From Mycolicibacterium chubuense NBB4 (GTDB lineage Bacteria > Actinomycetota > Actinomycetes > Mycobacteriales > Mycobacteriaceae), in the NCBI RefSeq assembly GCF_000266905.1, contig NC_018027.1, positions 4,464,001 to 4,528,000 on the forward strand: a stretch of 64,000 bases of DNA, written 5' to 3'. The first letter of the stretch is position 1. Every line of letters begins with the position of its first letter. The position numbers and the translations under genes were made by a program. Of this stretch, positions 26,032 through 35,252 are shown piece by piece. Under the pieces are notes generated by a model, which saw only the letters and a list, made by a program, of their open reading frames with translations, ran no database searches and was not told where the DNA came from.

Positions 26032-26768
26032 CCGATATCGAGACGGTGGCCCAGATCGACGCCCCCGTCGACGCCGAGTTCGACGAGGCGACACACACCT
26101 GGTCCATCGGCGACCGCCGCGCCCGGGTGCTGATCGCGCGCGACGGTGCACTGCCCGCGACCTTCCGCGCCACCGAGCGCCTCGAGCCGTACCTCGGCGT
26201 CGCCGTCCACGGCCTGCCCAACTACTTCGTCATCACCGGGCCCGACGTCTCCGCCCAGAAGGCCTACATCGCCAAGTGCCTGGCCCATCTGAACCGCACC
26301 GACAGCACCCGCATCGAGGTCCGCGCCACCACACAGCGCCTGTACCACCAACGGTTCCGCGGTCGGATGCACCGCAGTGGTCGCTACTGGCGCCGGGTCG
26401 GCAGACGTATCGGGTCGGCCTTCGACACCCAGGCCGTCGGCCCCGACGAGAACGCCGCCCACGACGGCCCCGCCACCGTGCGTATCGCGGGCCGCCGTCA
26501 CCGGGCGCGCGTTCGTCTGACCGGCCAGGTCGACCCGATCGACGGCCACTACCATTGGCAGGGAACGCTTTTCGGCATCGACACCGAGGTGCGACTGCCT
26601 CAGCCCGTGACGATCGAGATCGACGACCGGTCAGCCGAAGGGCGCATGATCGAACGCACGCCGCAATCGACCTACACCGTCGTCGGAACCGGCACACCCC
26701 CGTTCGCGCTGCCCGAGACGCAGATTGTCGTCCGCCCGGTGTCACCGCATTCTCCGACGTCGGATTAG
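26028..26768 (+). CDS. Truncated monooxygenase C-terminus fused to a DUF4873-type domain
   Basis: 246 aa from GTG 26028, overlapping the AurF-like stop. Residues ~45-105 read like the C-terminal end of a flavin monooxygenase (PYLGVAVHGLPNYFVITGPD), but both Rossmann motifs are absent. Residues ~145-225 fit the DUF4873 pattern (GPATVRIAGRRHRARVRLTG, PIDGHYHWQGTLFG, YTVVGTGTPPF). Not a catalytic flavoprotein by itself; perhaps an accessory subunit of the diiron enzyme. It corresponds in place to Rv0943c. Confidence 0.65.
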   Translation: MTDIETVAQIDAPVDAEFDEATHTWSIGDRRARVLIARDGALPATFRATERLEPYLGVAVHGLPNYFVITGPDVSAQKAYIAKCLAHLNRTDSTRIEVRATTQRLYHQRFRGRMHRSGRYWRRVGRRIGSAFDTQAVGPDENAAHDGPATVRIAGRRHRARVRLTGQVDPIDGHYHWQGTLFGIDTEVRLPQPVTIEIDDRSAEGRMIERTPQSTYTVVGTGTPPFALPETQIVVRPVSPHSPTSD

Positions 26769-26779
26769 AACACGTTCTA
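26766..26779. promoter_or_regulatory. KstR-type operator (TAGAACACGTTCTA)
   Basis: Best match in the window to TnnAACnnGTTnnA. It begins at the last bases of the preceding gene (its stop is 26766-26768) and lies 31 bases before the GTG of the LLM oxidoreductase, so that gene has its own regulated promoter despite the short gap. Confidence 0.75.
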
Positions 26780-26810
26780 ACATTCGGCTCACCGACGAGC
26801 AGGAGACGAC

Positions 26811-27680
26811 GTGCGATTCACCTTTGCCGAAGCGATGACCGATCCGACGTTCTACATCCCGCTGGCCAAGGCCGCGGAGGCCGCGGGCTATCACGCGATG
26901 ACGATCCCGGACAGCGTCGCCTACCCGTTCGAATCGGATTCGACGTACCCGTACACACCCGACGGGAGCCGTGAATTCCTCGACGGCAAGGCGTTCATCG
27001 AGTCGTTCGTGCTGACCGCGGCGCTGTGCGCGGTGACCACGACGCTGCGGTTCAACCATTTCGTGCTCAAGCTGCCGATCCGGCCGCCGGCGCTGGTCGC
27101 CAAGCAGGCGGGCTCGCTGGCCGCGCTGTTCGACAACCGGCTGGGCCTCGGCGTGGGCACCAGCCCCTGGCCGGAGGACTACGAGTTGATGAACGTGCCA
27201 TTCGCCCGGCGCGGCAAGCGGATGGACGAGTGCATCGACATCATCAGAGGCCTCACCTCAGGCGACTACTTCGAGTACCACGGCGAGTTCTACGACATCC
27301 CGAAGACGAAGATGACCCCTGCGCCGTCGAAGCCGGTGCCGATCCTCATCGGCGGGCACGCCGACGCCGCACTGCGACGCGCGGCACGCAACGACGGCTG
27401 GATGCACGGCGGCGGCGATCCGGAGGAACTCGACGCTTTGATCAAGAAACTCGACACGTTCCGTGCGGAGCAGGGCCGCAGCGGCGACCCGTTCGAGATC
27501 CACGTCATCTCCGTCGACGCGTACACCCCCGACGGCATCAAGCGCCTGGAGGACAAGGGCGTCACCGATGTGATCGTGGGTTTCCGCGTCCCCTACATCA
27601 TCGGTCAGGACACCGAGCCGCTCGACGCGAAGATCCGCAACCTGGAGAAGTTCGCCGAGCACGTCATCGCGAAGGTGTGA
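26811..27680 (+). CDS. LLM-class F420-dependent oxidoreductase (Rv0940c-like)
   Basis: 289 aa luciferase-fold enzyme starting at a GTG with AGGAG nine bases upstream. Family blocks are RFTFAEAMTDPTFYIPLAKA, KLPIRPPALVAKQAGSLAAL, RLGLGVGTSPWPEDYE, KPVPILIGGHADAALRRAAR and GVTDVIVGFRVPY. Cofactor F420 (or FMN) is expected; the substrate is unknown. The KstR-type box upstream suggests a role in sterol or related lipid breakdown, like the similar gene at 959. Confidence 0.87.
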   Translation: MRFTFAEAMTDPTFYIPLAKAAEAAGYHAMTIPDSVAYPFESDSTYPYTPDGSREFLDGKAFIESFVLTAALCAVTTTLRFNHFVLKLPIRPPALVAKQAGSLAALFDNRLGLGVGTSPWPEDYELMNVPFARRGKRMDECIDIIRGLTSGDYFEYHGEFYDIPKTKMTPAPSKPVPILIGGHADAALRRAARNDGWMHGGGDPEELDALIKKLDTFRAEQGRSGDPFEIHVISVDAYTPDGIKRLEDKGVTDVIVGFRVPYIIGQDTEPLDAKIRNLEKFAEHVIAKV

Positions 27681-27686
27681 CGGCTC

Positions 27687-28967
27687 TCAGGTTCCGCAGC
27701 ATCTCTTGAGCGCGTTGGCGATGCTGTCGATCGGTGTCGCGTCCTCGATCTCGCTGCGGAACCGCTGGGCCGCACCGCGGTAGGCGCCGTCCTCGCGGAC
27801 ATCTGCGACGGCGGCACGGATCGTTGCCGGCGACGGGGTCGCGGTGGCGAGGTCGACGCCCACGCCGCTGTAGGCCACCCTGGCCGCTACCTCGGCCTTG
27901 TCGGAGGTCTCGCCCGCGACGATGAGCGGCACGCCATGGCTGAGAGCGAACTGCACCCCGCCGTACCCGCCGTTGGTGATCATCACGTCGACATAGGGCA
28001 TCAGTGCCGAGTAGGGCACCCAGTCGGCCACCCGCGCGTTGTCGGCCAGGCGGCGGGGCAGGCGCTGCCCCGCCCGTCGTCCGGTGGTGGCCACGACGAG
28101 GAGGTCACGGCGGTCGCCGAGCGCTTCCAGCGTCGGGTTGATCAGTTGATCGAGGTCGACGTTGTCGTGGGTGCCCTGCGTGACGAGGACGACGCCGGCC
28201 GTCGCACAGACGTCATCCCACCAGTGCGGGGGTTCGAAGGTCGACGGCGCGGTCGGCAGCACCGGCCCCACGTACTCCACGGTCGGCGGCAGGTCGCCGC
28301 GCGGGTATTCGAAGTCGCGCACCGTCAGCTGCAGCAGACCGTCCGCGAGACGCGGCCAGTCGCTGATGAACACCGGCGAGCGGCCCGCACCCGCACGGCG
28401 CAGAGCCCGATCGAACGCGCGCTGGCTGCCGCGCATGATGACCCGGTGTGCGACGGCGTTCATCCTGCGGTAATCCCTGCCGGGCCGCGGCTGCCAGGCC
28501 AGCCCGAACGGCGGCGTGTCAGCGCTCGTCAACGTCAAGGGGCTCACGCCGCAGCACAGAACCGGCGGGCGGGCCGAGTCGTCGAGCAGTAGCGGCAAGG
28601 CGCCGGTGAACGTCACGTCGGCCAGGATCGCGTCGACCGGTTGGGTGCGCAGGATCGCCCGCAGGGCGTCTGCCTGCTCACCCAGCGGCTCGGCATACAC
28701 CGCTCTGAGCTCGGCGCGGCCCAGCCAGAAGCGCCGCACGGGGGTCGGCAGCCTGCGCAGAGGGGCCGGCGCCGCGGCAGGCGGCTCGATCCGGACGTCG
28801 ACAGGCAGAGCGACGGGATCGAGCCCCGACGCCGCGACGGTGTCGCAGAGCTGCGCGCCGGTGAGCACCGTGATCCGGTGGCCGAGCGACTGCAGGCCGA
28901 GCCCGATCGTCAGCATCGGCATCAGATGACCGGGCAACGGGCTCACGGCGAGCAGATAATGCGCCAA
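27687..28967 (-). CDS. MGT-type glycosyltransferase (GT1 family)
   Basis: 426 aa from a TTG (LAHYLLAVSPLPGH) preceded by GAGGACCAGG; the 53 codons upstream lack family character. The N-terminal acceptor domain starts with SPLPGHLMPMLTIGLGLQSLGH. The C-terminal donor domain has VLVTQGTHDN, ARVADWVPYSALMPYVDVMITNGGYGGVQFALSHGVP (GT1 signature) and VGVDLA. It transfers a nucleotide-activated sugar to a small lipophilic acceptor. Its neighbour, a methyltransferase reading divergently, may share a glycolipid pathway. Confidence 0.88.
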   Translation of the reverse strand: MAHYLLAVSPLPGHLMPMLTIGLGLQSLGHRITVLTGAQLCDTVAASGLDPVALPVDVRIEPPAAAPAPLRRLPTPVRRFWLGRAELRAVYAEPLGEQADALRAILRTQPVDAILADVTFTGALPLLLDDSARPPVLCCGVSPLTLTSADTPPFGLAWQPRPGRDYRRMNAVAHRVIMRGSQRAFDRALRRAGAGRSPVFISDWPRLADGLLQLTVRDFEYPRGDLPPTVEYVGPVLPTAPSTFEPPHWWDDVCATAGVVLVTQGTHDNVDLDQLINPTLEALGDRRDLLVVATTGRRAGQRLPRRLADNARVADWVPYSALMPYVDVMITNGGYGGVQFALSHGVPLIVAGETSDKAEVAARVAYSGVGVDLATATPSPATIRAAVADVREDGAYRGAAQRFRSEIEDATPIDSIANALKRCCGT

Positions 28968-29166
28968 ACCTGGTCCTCTGCGTTGTCGGAACCGGTCGGC
29001 TCCTCGGTGGTGTCGATGTCGATTTCTGCCGACTCTAGCCGCCACCTCCGGGTTGCACACCCGCCACGGCTTGACACTGCCGGCAGAGCCGTTGCGTCCC
29101 ATCGCTTTTGACCGGTGTGGCGGCATCGCGCATGATCGCGCCGGCGAGTGGGTAGAGTCACGTTCG

Positions 29167-29901
29167 ATGACGACCGGTTCCGGACCTGCGACCAGCGGCG
29201 ACGCCTACGACGTTCCCGACGCGTTCGACGCCGGGGCCGACTCCTACGACAGCCTGGTCGGCGCAAACCCGGGCTACCACAAGCACCTGAGGTTGTCCGC
29301 CGAGCGGATGCGACTGCCCGACGGCGGCCGCGGCCTGCGGCTGCTGGACATCGGGTGCGGCACCGGGGCGTCCACCGCGGCGCTGCTGCACGCCGCACCA
29401 CACGCCGAGATCGTCGCAGCGGACGGCTCGGCGGGCATGCTGGCCCAGGCCAGGGCCAAGCGCTGGCCGTCGTCGGTGACGTTCGTGCACAGCCGCGTCG
29501 AGACACTGGCCGACGCCGGAGTGACGGGCCCGTTCGACGGCATACTGGCGGCCTATCTGATCCGCAACGTCGACGAGCCCGACGCCGTGCTGCAGTCGCT
29601 GCGCGCGTCGTTGCGCCCCGGCGGCGTCCTCGCCGCGCACGAGTACTCGGTGCGCGATTCCCGGGCGGCCACCGCGATCTGGAAGCTGGTGAGTTCGACG
29701 GTGATCATCCCGGCGGGCCGGCTGCGCACCGGCGATGCCGCCCTGTACCGCTACCTGCAGCGCAGCGTGCTCGAGTTCGACGGAGTGTCGGGGTTCCGGA
29801 ATCGCCTGCGGCGCAACGGGTTCACCGATGTCAGCAGCATGTCGATGCCCGGCTGGCAGCGCAATGTCGTGCACACGTTCACCGGACGCGCTCCGCGCTG
29901 A
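29167..29901 (+). CDS. Class I SAM-dependent methyltransferase (UbiE/MenG-like)
   Basis: 244 aa with SAM motif I LLDIGCGTGASTAALL (~60-75), motif II ADGSAGML and a ubiquinone/menaquinone-type LIRNVDEPDAVLQSLRASLRPGGVLAAHEYSV block. The quinone methyltransferase resemblance is in the central block only; the substrate is open. TAGAGT (29153-29158) with 8 bases to the ATG suggests a leaderless transcript. Divergent from the glycosyltransferase. Confidence 0.82.
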   Translation: MTTGSGPATSGDAYDVPDAFDAGADSYDSLVGANPGYHKHLRLSAERMRLPDGGRGLRLLDIGCGTGASTAALLHAAPHAEIVAADGSAGMLAQARAKRWPSSVTFVHSRVETLADAGVTGPFDGILAAYLIRNVDEPDAVLQSLRASLRPGGVLAAHEYSVRDSRAATAIWKLVSSTVIIPAGRLRTGDAALYRYLQRSVLEFDGVSGFRNRLRRNGFTDVSSMSMPGWQRNVVHTFTGRAPR

Positions 29902-29907
29902 CCGCAG

Positions 29908-31098
29908 TCACGGCGACGACGGACCGGCCGGTGCGTCGATCACCTGCGGCGCCAGCACCTCGTCGAGCACCATCATGGCTGTGCCGACGACGCCGGCTCT
30001 CTCACCGAGTTGCGACGGGACGATCTGCAGTGTCCTGGTCGCCAGCGCGGTCGCGTTGCGATACAGGGTCTCCCGCAGCCCGGCCACGAAAATGTCATAG
30101 GCACCGGCCACGTCACCCGCGACCACCAGCGCGGCCGGATTCAACAGATTCACCGCACCGGCGAGCACCTCACCGACGTGTCGACCACTGTCGCGGATCA
30201 GTCTGCGCGCCAATGCATCTCCGCTGTGAGCCAGCTCGACCACGTCGCGCAGGTGCCGTACCGACCTGCCCTCCTGACCCAGGACCCGCACCAGGGACCA
30301 GCCCCCGGCGACGGTCTCCAGGCAGCCGACGTCACCGCAGCGGCACGGCCGCTCGTTCGCGGCCGGTGTCTTGTCGTGACCGAACTCCCCCGCCGCGCCC
30401 ATCGCGCCGCGCTGCAGCGCGCCGCCCGCGACGATGCCCGCCCCCAGACCCGTGGACGCCTTGATCACGATGACGTCGTCGAACCCGCGGCCGGCGCCGG
30501 CGCGCCATTCGGCGAGCGCGAACGCGTTGGCGTCGTTGCCCAGCACCACGGGCGCATCGGTGAGTTCGGAGAAGTAGGGCATCAACGGCACGCGGTCCCA
30601 GCCGGTCAGCACCGGGGAATCGATGCTCCAGCCCTGCCGAGCGTCCACGGTGCCCGGGAGGCTGACCCCGACCCCGAAGATGTGCGCGTCCCGGTGGCCG
30701 GACTCGTCGAGCAACATGTCGAGGCGCTTCACGACATCGGGCATCAGGTCCTCAGGACCGAAGCCGGGCTCCTGATCGATGTCGGCAGCCGCGCGCACGT
30801 CACCGGCAAGGTCACAGACGGCCAGGCGGGCACGGCTGCCGCCGATGGCGGCGGTCAGCACAATCCCCGCGTCGGCGTTGAAGGAGAGCAGCGTGGCAGG
30901 ACGCCCTCCCGTCGAGGCCGCTTGATCCCGCTCGACGACCAGGCCGCGAACGGTGAGTTCCCTCACCCGCGCCGAGATGGCGGTGCGCGACATCCCGGTG
31001 AGCTGGCCGATCTCGGCACGCGTGATGTGGCGCTTCTGCCTGATCAGCGCGTACAGATCACCCGCAGCAGCCGCGGAGGACGACCTGAACAACGACAT
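29908..31098 (-). CDS. ROK-family transcriptional regulator
   Basis: 396 aa. The N-terminal winged helix (LIRQKRHITRAEIGQLTGMS, residues ~18-75) is followed by a sugar-kinase-fold ROK domain with ALVVERDQ.., GVGVSLPGTVD, NDANAFALAEWRAGAG and the ROK zinc motif CRCGDVGCLE. It is likely to sense a sugar or sugar phosphate and control the divergent KDPG-aldolase-like/MFS pair whose start is 86 bases away. Confidence 0.9.
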   Translation of the reverse strand: MSLFRSSSAAAAGDLYALIRQKRHITRAEIGQLTGMSRTAISARVRELTVRGLVVERDQAASTGGRPATLLSFNADAGIVLTAAIGGSRARLAVCDLAGDVRAAADIDQEPGFGPEDLMPDVVKRLDMLLDESGHRDAHIFGVGVSLPGTVDARQGWSIDSPVLTGWDRVPLMPYFSELTDAPVVLGNDANAFALAEWRAGAGRGFDDVIVIKASTGLGAGIVAGGALQRGAMGAAGEFGHDKTPAANERPCRCGDVGCLETVAGGWSLVRVLGQEGRSVRHLRDVVELAHSGDALARRLIRDSGRHVGEVLAGAVNLLNPAALVVAGDVAGAYDIFVAGLRETLYRNATALATRTLQIVPSQLGERAGVVGTAMMVLDEVLAPQVIDAPAGPSSP

Positions 31099-31184
31099 GC
31101 TGGCAGCCTAACTGCGTCGACTTTTGTTTTCAAAGCGCATAAGTCAGATTGAGAAGTACCTAAAGCCGCCCTATCGTAGGAGCG

Positions 31185-31844
31185 GTGAAAGAGCCCAGAT
31201 CACTGCTGGACGTCGCCCCGGTGCTGCCGACCGTCAGCGTGCGTGACACCGGCGCCGCCACTGCTGTGCAGGTGGCCCGTGCGATCGCCCGGACCGGACT
31301 GACCCTCATCCAGGTTTCCTTGGACGCCCCGGCTGCACTGGACGCAATCGAGCGGATCGCCACCGAAGCGCCCGAGGTCATCGTCGGCGCCGCCGAGGTG
31401 AACCACGTCGACCAGCCTGCGCTGGCCCGTGCGGCAGGCGCCGAGTTCCTGACCGCCACCGCACCGGGAGGTGAGCTACGAGCAGCTCTACGCGACACCG
31501 AGCTGCCGCACCTCCCCGGCGTCACCAGCACCCAGGACGCGATGGAGCTGCTCGACGACGGCTACTGCGACATGTACCTGCATCCCGCCGCGGCCGCGGG
31601 CGGTCTGCGGCACCTCAAGGCCCTGGCGGCGTTCGTCCCCGCCGCACGGTTCTGCGCGGCGGGCGGCATCGGCGCCGCGGACCTCTCGGGGTACCTCGCC
31701 GCCCCCAATGTCGGATGCGTGAGCGCCGACTGGCTCGCACCGTCCGACGCCGTCGCGCGCCGCGACTGGGAACGCATCCGCCGCCTCGCCGACGTCGCCC
31801 TCACACTCAGCAAACCGACGGTCACCGCGGTGCGTGCGCTGTGA
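31185..31844 (+). CDS. KDPG/KHG aldolase homologue lacking the catalytic residues
   Basis: 219 aa with the whole Eda-type barrel: VLPTVSVRDTGAATAV, the VIVGAAEVN strand, PGVTSTQDAMELLDDGY and FCAAGGIGAADLSGYLA. Aligned to E. coli Eda by eye, the Schiff-base Lys133 (in FKFFPA) is Tyr131 here (MYLHPA), Glu45 is Gln43 and Arg49 is Asp47. The aldol reaction therefore seems impossible by the known mechanism; a binding/sensor or changed activity is inferred. GTG 31185 follows TATCGT by 7 bases (leaderless or weak AGGAG). It overlaps the MFS gene (GTGA). Confidence 0.82.
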   Translation: MKEPRSLLDVAPVLPTVSVRDTGAATAVQVARAIARTGLTLIQVSLDAPAALDAIERIATEAPEVIVGAAEVNHVDQPALARAAGAEFLTATAPGGELRAALRDTELPHLPGVTSTQDAMELLDDGYCDMYLHPAAAAGGLRHLKALAAFVPAARFCAAGGIGAADLSGYLAAPNVGCVSADWLAPSDAVARRDWERIRRLADVALTLSKPTVTAVRAL

Positions 31845-33055
31845 CCGCCACTGTCGACCGGCCCTCGGGTACCGCCTCGGTCGTCGCTCCCGACCCGGTC
31901 GTGCGCTGGCTTGCGGTCGTGGCGCTGGCCCTGGGCGGCTTCGGGATCGGCACAACGGAATTCGTCTCGATGGGGCTGCTGCCCGACATCGCCGGCACCC
32001 TCGGCATCTCCGAACCCACCGCCGGACACGTCATTTCCGCGTATGCGCTGGGGGTGGTGGTCGGCGCACCGCTGATCGCCGCACTCACGGCGCGGATGGC
32101 GCGACGCACGCTGCTGCTCGCCCTGATGACAGTGTTCACGCTGGGAAATCTCGCGAGCATGCTGGCTCCGTCGTACGGGACGTTGATCATCGCGCGGTTC
32201 CTCGCAGGTCTGCCGCACGGTGCATTCTTCGGGGTCGCGGCACTGGTGGCCGCTCACCTGATGGGGCCGCAGAACCGGGCCAAGGCGGTGGCCCACGTCC
32301 TGACCGGCCTCACGGTCGCGACCGTGCTCGGTGTACCCGTGGCGTCCTGGCTGGGTCAGGCCCTCGGCTGGCGCGCCGCCTTCGGCCTCGTCGTCGCCGT
32401 CGGGGTGATCACCGTGACGGCTCTGTACTTCTGGCTTCCGGACCGGCTGCGAACCATGCCGGTCACCAGCCCGCTGACCGAATTGGGCGCGCTGCGGCGG
32501 GTGCAGGTTTGGCTGGCGCTGCTGGTGGGCATGATCGGGTTCGGCGGGATGTTCGCGGTGTACACCTACATCGCGACCACGATGACAGATGTGACCGGCC
32601 TGCCCCGGGCCCTGGTCCCGTTGGCGCTCATGGTGTTCGGAGCGGGCATGTTCGTCGGCAACCTGGTCGGTGGCCGGCTGGCCGACCGGTCGGTCATCCG
32701 GGCTCTCTACCTGTCGATCGGGACGTTGAGTCTCATGCTCGCGGTCTTCGTTCTCGCGTCACACAACCCCTGGACGGCGCTGGTCGTGCTGTTCGGGATC
32801 GGCGCGGCAGGGTCGTCGGTGGGGCCCGCGCTGCAGACTCGGCTGATGGACGTGGCCCACGACGCGCAGACACTGGCTGCGGCGCTGAACCATTCCGCGC
32901 TCAACATCGGCAATGCGACCGGCGCATGGGTCGGCGGACTGGTGATCTCCGCCGGCTTGGGCTACACCGCTCCGGCGGCCGCCGGTGCCGGTCTGGCGCT
33001 GGCCGGGCTGGCCGTTTTGACAGTGTCGGTGCTGCTGCAGAGACGACGCGGTTAA
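31841..33055 (+). CDS. MFS transporter, DHA1 (AraJ/YdeA-like) family
   Basis: 404 aa with twelve predicted helices. Start GTG 31841 overlaps the preceding stop. Family marks: GIGTTEFVSMGLLPDIA in helix 1, ARMARRTLLLALM loop 2-3 motif, GLPHGAFFGVAALVAAHLM in helix 4 and GNLVGGRLADRS in the 8-9 loop. This subgroup exports sugars (arabinose/IPTG) or drugs. Co-translation with the aldolase-like protein and a divergent ROK regulator suggests sugar or sugar-acid efflux. Confidence 0.9.
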   Translation: MTATVDRPSGTASVVAPDPVVRWLAVVALALGGFGIGTTEFVSMGLLPDIAGTLGISEPTAGHVISAYALGVVVGAPLIAALTARMARRTLLLALMTVFTLGNLASMLAPSYGTLIIARFLAGLPHGAFFGVAALVAAHLMGPQNRAKAVAHVLTGLTVATVLGVPVASWLGQALGWRAAFGLVVAVGVITVTALYFWLPDRLRTMPVTSPLTELGALRRVQVWLALLVGMIGFGGMFAVYTYIATTMTDVTGLPRALVPLALMVFGAGMFVGNLVGGRLADRSVIRALYLSIGTLSLMLAVFVLASHNPWTALVVLFGIGAAGSSVGPALQTRLMDVAHDAQTLAAALNHSALNIGNATGAWVGGLVISAGLGYTAPAAAGAGLALAGLAVLTVSVLLQRRRG

Positions 33056-33083
33056 CACCGACGTCATCTGGGCATTCACCAGC

Positions 33084-33356
33084 ATGGCATTCAAACTCAC
33101 CTATTCCGATGGACAAGAGAGTCAGCACGGCGACGACACCGTCTGGGAACTCGATGACGGTGTGCTGAAGCTGGGACGCGAGAAGGGCAAGTGGTCGGTG
33201 CTGCTGTCACCGAGTCACTGGGCCGTGCTGGAGATCGGCGGCGCGAACGACGGTGACTCCAAAGGCGATTCGGACGACGACTCGGACAACAAGGACAAGA
33301 AGGATTCCGGCGACTCGAAAGACGACGACAAGGACGACGACGACAAGGACGACTGA
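33084..33356 (+). CDS. Small protein with a highly acidic Asp/Lys tail
   Basis: 90 aa. The first ~55 residues form a compact-looking domain (MAFKLTYSDGQESQHGDD, VWELDDGVLKLGREKGKWSV). The last ~36 are almost only D, S, K, G and N, ending DDDKDDDDKDD. I know no family. Possible roles are metal or nucleic-acid mimicry; nothing in the context proves one. It follows the MFS gene by 28 bases in the same direction. Confidence 0.6.
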   Translation: MAFKLTYSDGQESQHGDDTVWELDDGVLKLGREKGKWSVLLSPSHWAVLEIGGANDGDSKGDSDDDSDNKDKKDSGDSKDDDKDDDDKDD

Positions 33357-33365
33357 CTCGGCGCT

Positions 33366-34016
33366 CTAACAGATCGCCTGCAGGCGATCCGCGATCGACC
33401 ACAGCAGCTGATCATCGGTCGTGGTGTCCAACCGGATGGGCTCGAACCGGACGGGTCGGTGGCGCTTCACCACCGCCCTCTGGAGATCTTCGAGGCGTTC
33501 GAGGACGTCGTTGACGAAGCCGCAGAAGTCCTGCAGCGACTGATTCACGAACCTGGTGCAGTCGCTCAACAGCGCCGCGTATTGCGCTGGGACGGAGTGG
33601 CTTCGGAATGTCTCGGTGAGTGCGAGCAGCCGTTCGTAGCAGTCGCCGAGATGATGCGCGGCGCGCACGATACGCACTGCATCGGCCTCGCGTTCATCGC
33701 CCGGAGCCCCGAAGGACGCCGCGAAAGCGGGCGCGCTCAGGTAAGCCTCCACCTCGGCGACGACGTCGTCGACGGCCCTGAGCTGCTCGCGGGCGAATCG
33801 CGCGACGTCGGAACCGGTCGACAGCCGACCTTCGGCGCGCACCGGAGATCCGAGTATCTGCCTGATCTTTCGTTCCTCGACGGCGGCCCAGCGATGGAAG
33901 ACAACCGATGCGAAGACCGCCCACGCCCAGCAGGGAAGCTTCTCCCGAACCACCTGCTCGACCAGCTCCGGCGTCGGGACGATCTGCGCGACCGGGAGCT
34001 CCTCGGCTCTTTCCAT
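33366..34016 (-). CDS. Conserved helical protein of unknown function
   Basis: 216 aa from ATG 34016 (MERAEELPVAQI). It is all-helical with regular Leu/Ala heptads (FAREQLRAVDDVVAEVEAYL, FVNQSLQDFCGFVNDVLERLEDLQRAVV). There is no signal peptide or transmembrane segment. The longer frame upstream is Pro/Ser/Thr-rich shadow of the VOC gene. Function not recognised. Confidence 0.6.
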   Translation of the reverse strand: MERAEELPVAQIVPTPELVEQVVREKLPCWAWAVFASVVFHRWAAVEERKIRQILGSPVRAEGRLSTGSDVARFAREQLRAVDDVVAEVEAYLSAPAFAASFGAPGDEREADAVRIVRAAHHLGDCYERLLALTETFRSHSVPAQYAALLSDCTRFVNQSLQDFCGFVNDVLERLEDLQRAVVKRHRPVRFEPIRLDTTTDDQLLWSIADRLQAIC

Positions 34017-34062
34017 GCACCCGAAGCTAGGCGCGGGTACCGACAAGCCGGATGATGATCCG

Positions 34063-34704
34063 ATGACCGTCAGCATCGACGCGCTCGAGGTCGCCGATCC
34101 GCCGGACGCCTGGGACCGGGCCGGCTTCACCGTCGACTCCGATGCCGTGTGCCGCGTCGGCGGTGTCCGCATCCACCTCATCGGGGGTGTTTCCGGGACC
34201 GGCATCGTCGGCTGGTCGTTGCGTGGCGTGCCGCCGCACGAGCCGCTCGATGACCTCGACGGCATCCCGACCACACGATCGGACGCCGGCCCGGCGGCGA
34301 CGGCGACACACACCAACGGCGTCACCTCCATCGACCACGTCGTGCTGCTGTCCCCCGACCTGAATCGGACGGTCGAGTCCCTGCGTGCTCTCGGAGTTCA
34401 CCGGCGCCGCGAACGGGACGGCGAACTGGGTGGACATCCCATCCGCCAGATCTTCTTCCGGCTCGGCGAGGTGATCCTCGAAGTCGTCGGTTCACCGGGC
34501 ACCCCCGGCGACGGACCGTCGAGTCTCTGGGGCATCACGTACACCGTCGCGGACATCGACGCGACCGCCGCATTCCTCGGTGATCGCACGGCGCCGGTCA
34601 AGGACGCGGTACAACCGGGGCGCCGGATCACCACTCTGCGCCATCACGACTTCGGGATGTCGGTCCGGACGGCGCTGATTTCACCGCCTATCCTCAGCGC
34701 ATGA
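34063..34704 (+). CDS. VOC (glyoxalase/dioxygenase superfamily) protein
   Basis: 213 aa. One clear vicinal-oxygen-chelate half ([35 protein letters not shown] to [17 protein letters not shown]) with H and E at metal-ligand places, preceded by a degenerate first half. It converges on nothing and overlaps rnhA by four bases (ATGA), so the two are co-translated. Substrate unknown. Confidence 0.75.
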   Translation: MTVSIDALEVADPPDAWDRAGFTVDSDAVCRVGGVRIHLIGGVSGTGIVGWSLRGVPPHEPLDDLDGIPTTRSDAGPAATATHTNGVTSIDHVVLLSPDLNRTVESLRALGVHRRRERDGELGGHPIRQIFFRLGEVILEVVGSPGTPGDGPSSLWGITYTVADIDATAAFLGDRTAPVKDAVQPGRRITTLRHHDFGMSVRTALISPPILSA

Positions 34705-35171
34705 CTGAGCTGGCGGACGTCGTGATCATCCACACCGACGGCGGATGCCGGCCCAATCCCGGCCCCGGCGGCTGGGGCGCGGTACTGCGGCAGCATCACC
34801 ACGTCCGCGAGATGTGCGGGGGCGAGGCCGGCCAGACCAGCAACAACCGGATGGAGTTGATGGCGCCGATCATGGCGCTCGAGGCACTCACCCGGCCGGT
34901 GCTGGTGCACCTCCACACCGACAGCACCTATGTCCGCAACGGCATCACGAAATGGGTGCTCGGCTGGGAACGCAACGGGTGGATGACCGCCGCCAAGCAG
35001 CCGGTCAAGAACGTCGACCTGTGGCAACGGCTGCAAGCAGCCTGCGCGCGGCACCGGGTGGAGTGGTTCTGGGTGAAGGGGCATTCGGGAGTCGCCGACA
35101 ACGAGTTGGCCGACGTGCTGGCGACCCGCGGACTGCAAGAGGCGCTCGCCACGTCCGCTCTTGCCACCTGA
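34701..35171 (+). CDS. rnhA: Ribonuclease HI
   Basis: 156 aa with the complete DEDD set: [16 protein letters not shown] (D13), NNRMELMA (E52), [11 protein letters not shown] (D74) and the C-terminal [15 protein letters not shown] (His and D). Also present is the [14 protein letters not shown] basic handle that binds RNA:DNA hybrids. It removes RNA primers and R-loops. A TATCCT element six bases before the ATG (34689) could give an additional leaderless transcript inside the VOC gene. Confidence 0.95.
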   Translation: MTELADVVIIHTDGGCRPNPGPGGWGAVLRQHHHVREMCGGEAGQTSNNRMELMAPIMALEALTRPVLVHLHTDSTYVRNGITKWVLGWERNGWMTAAKQPVKNVDLWQRLQAACARHRVEWFWVKGHSGVADNELADVLATRGLQEALATSALAT

Positions 35172-35252
35172 CAGTCCGCGCATTACTGCCAGCAGTCCCC
35201 ACTCCTGACGCCGCTGACCGACGGAGATGCGGCGTGTGAAGAGTGCCCGCCG

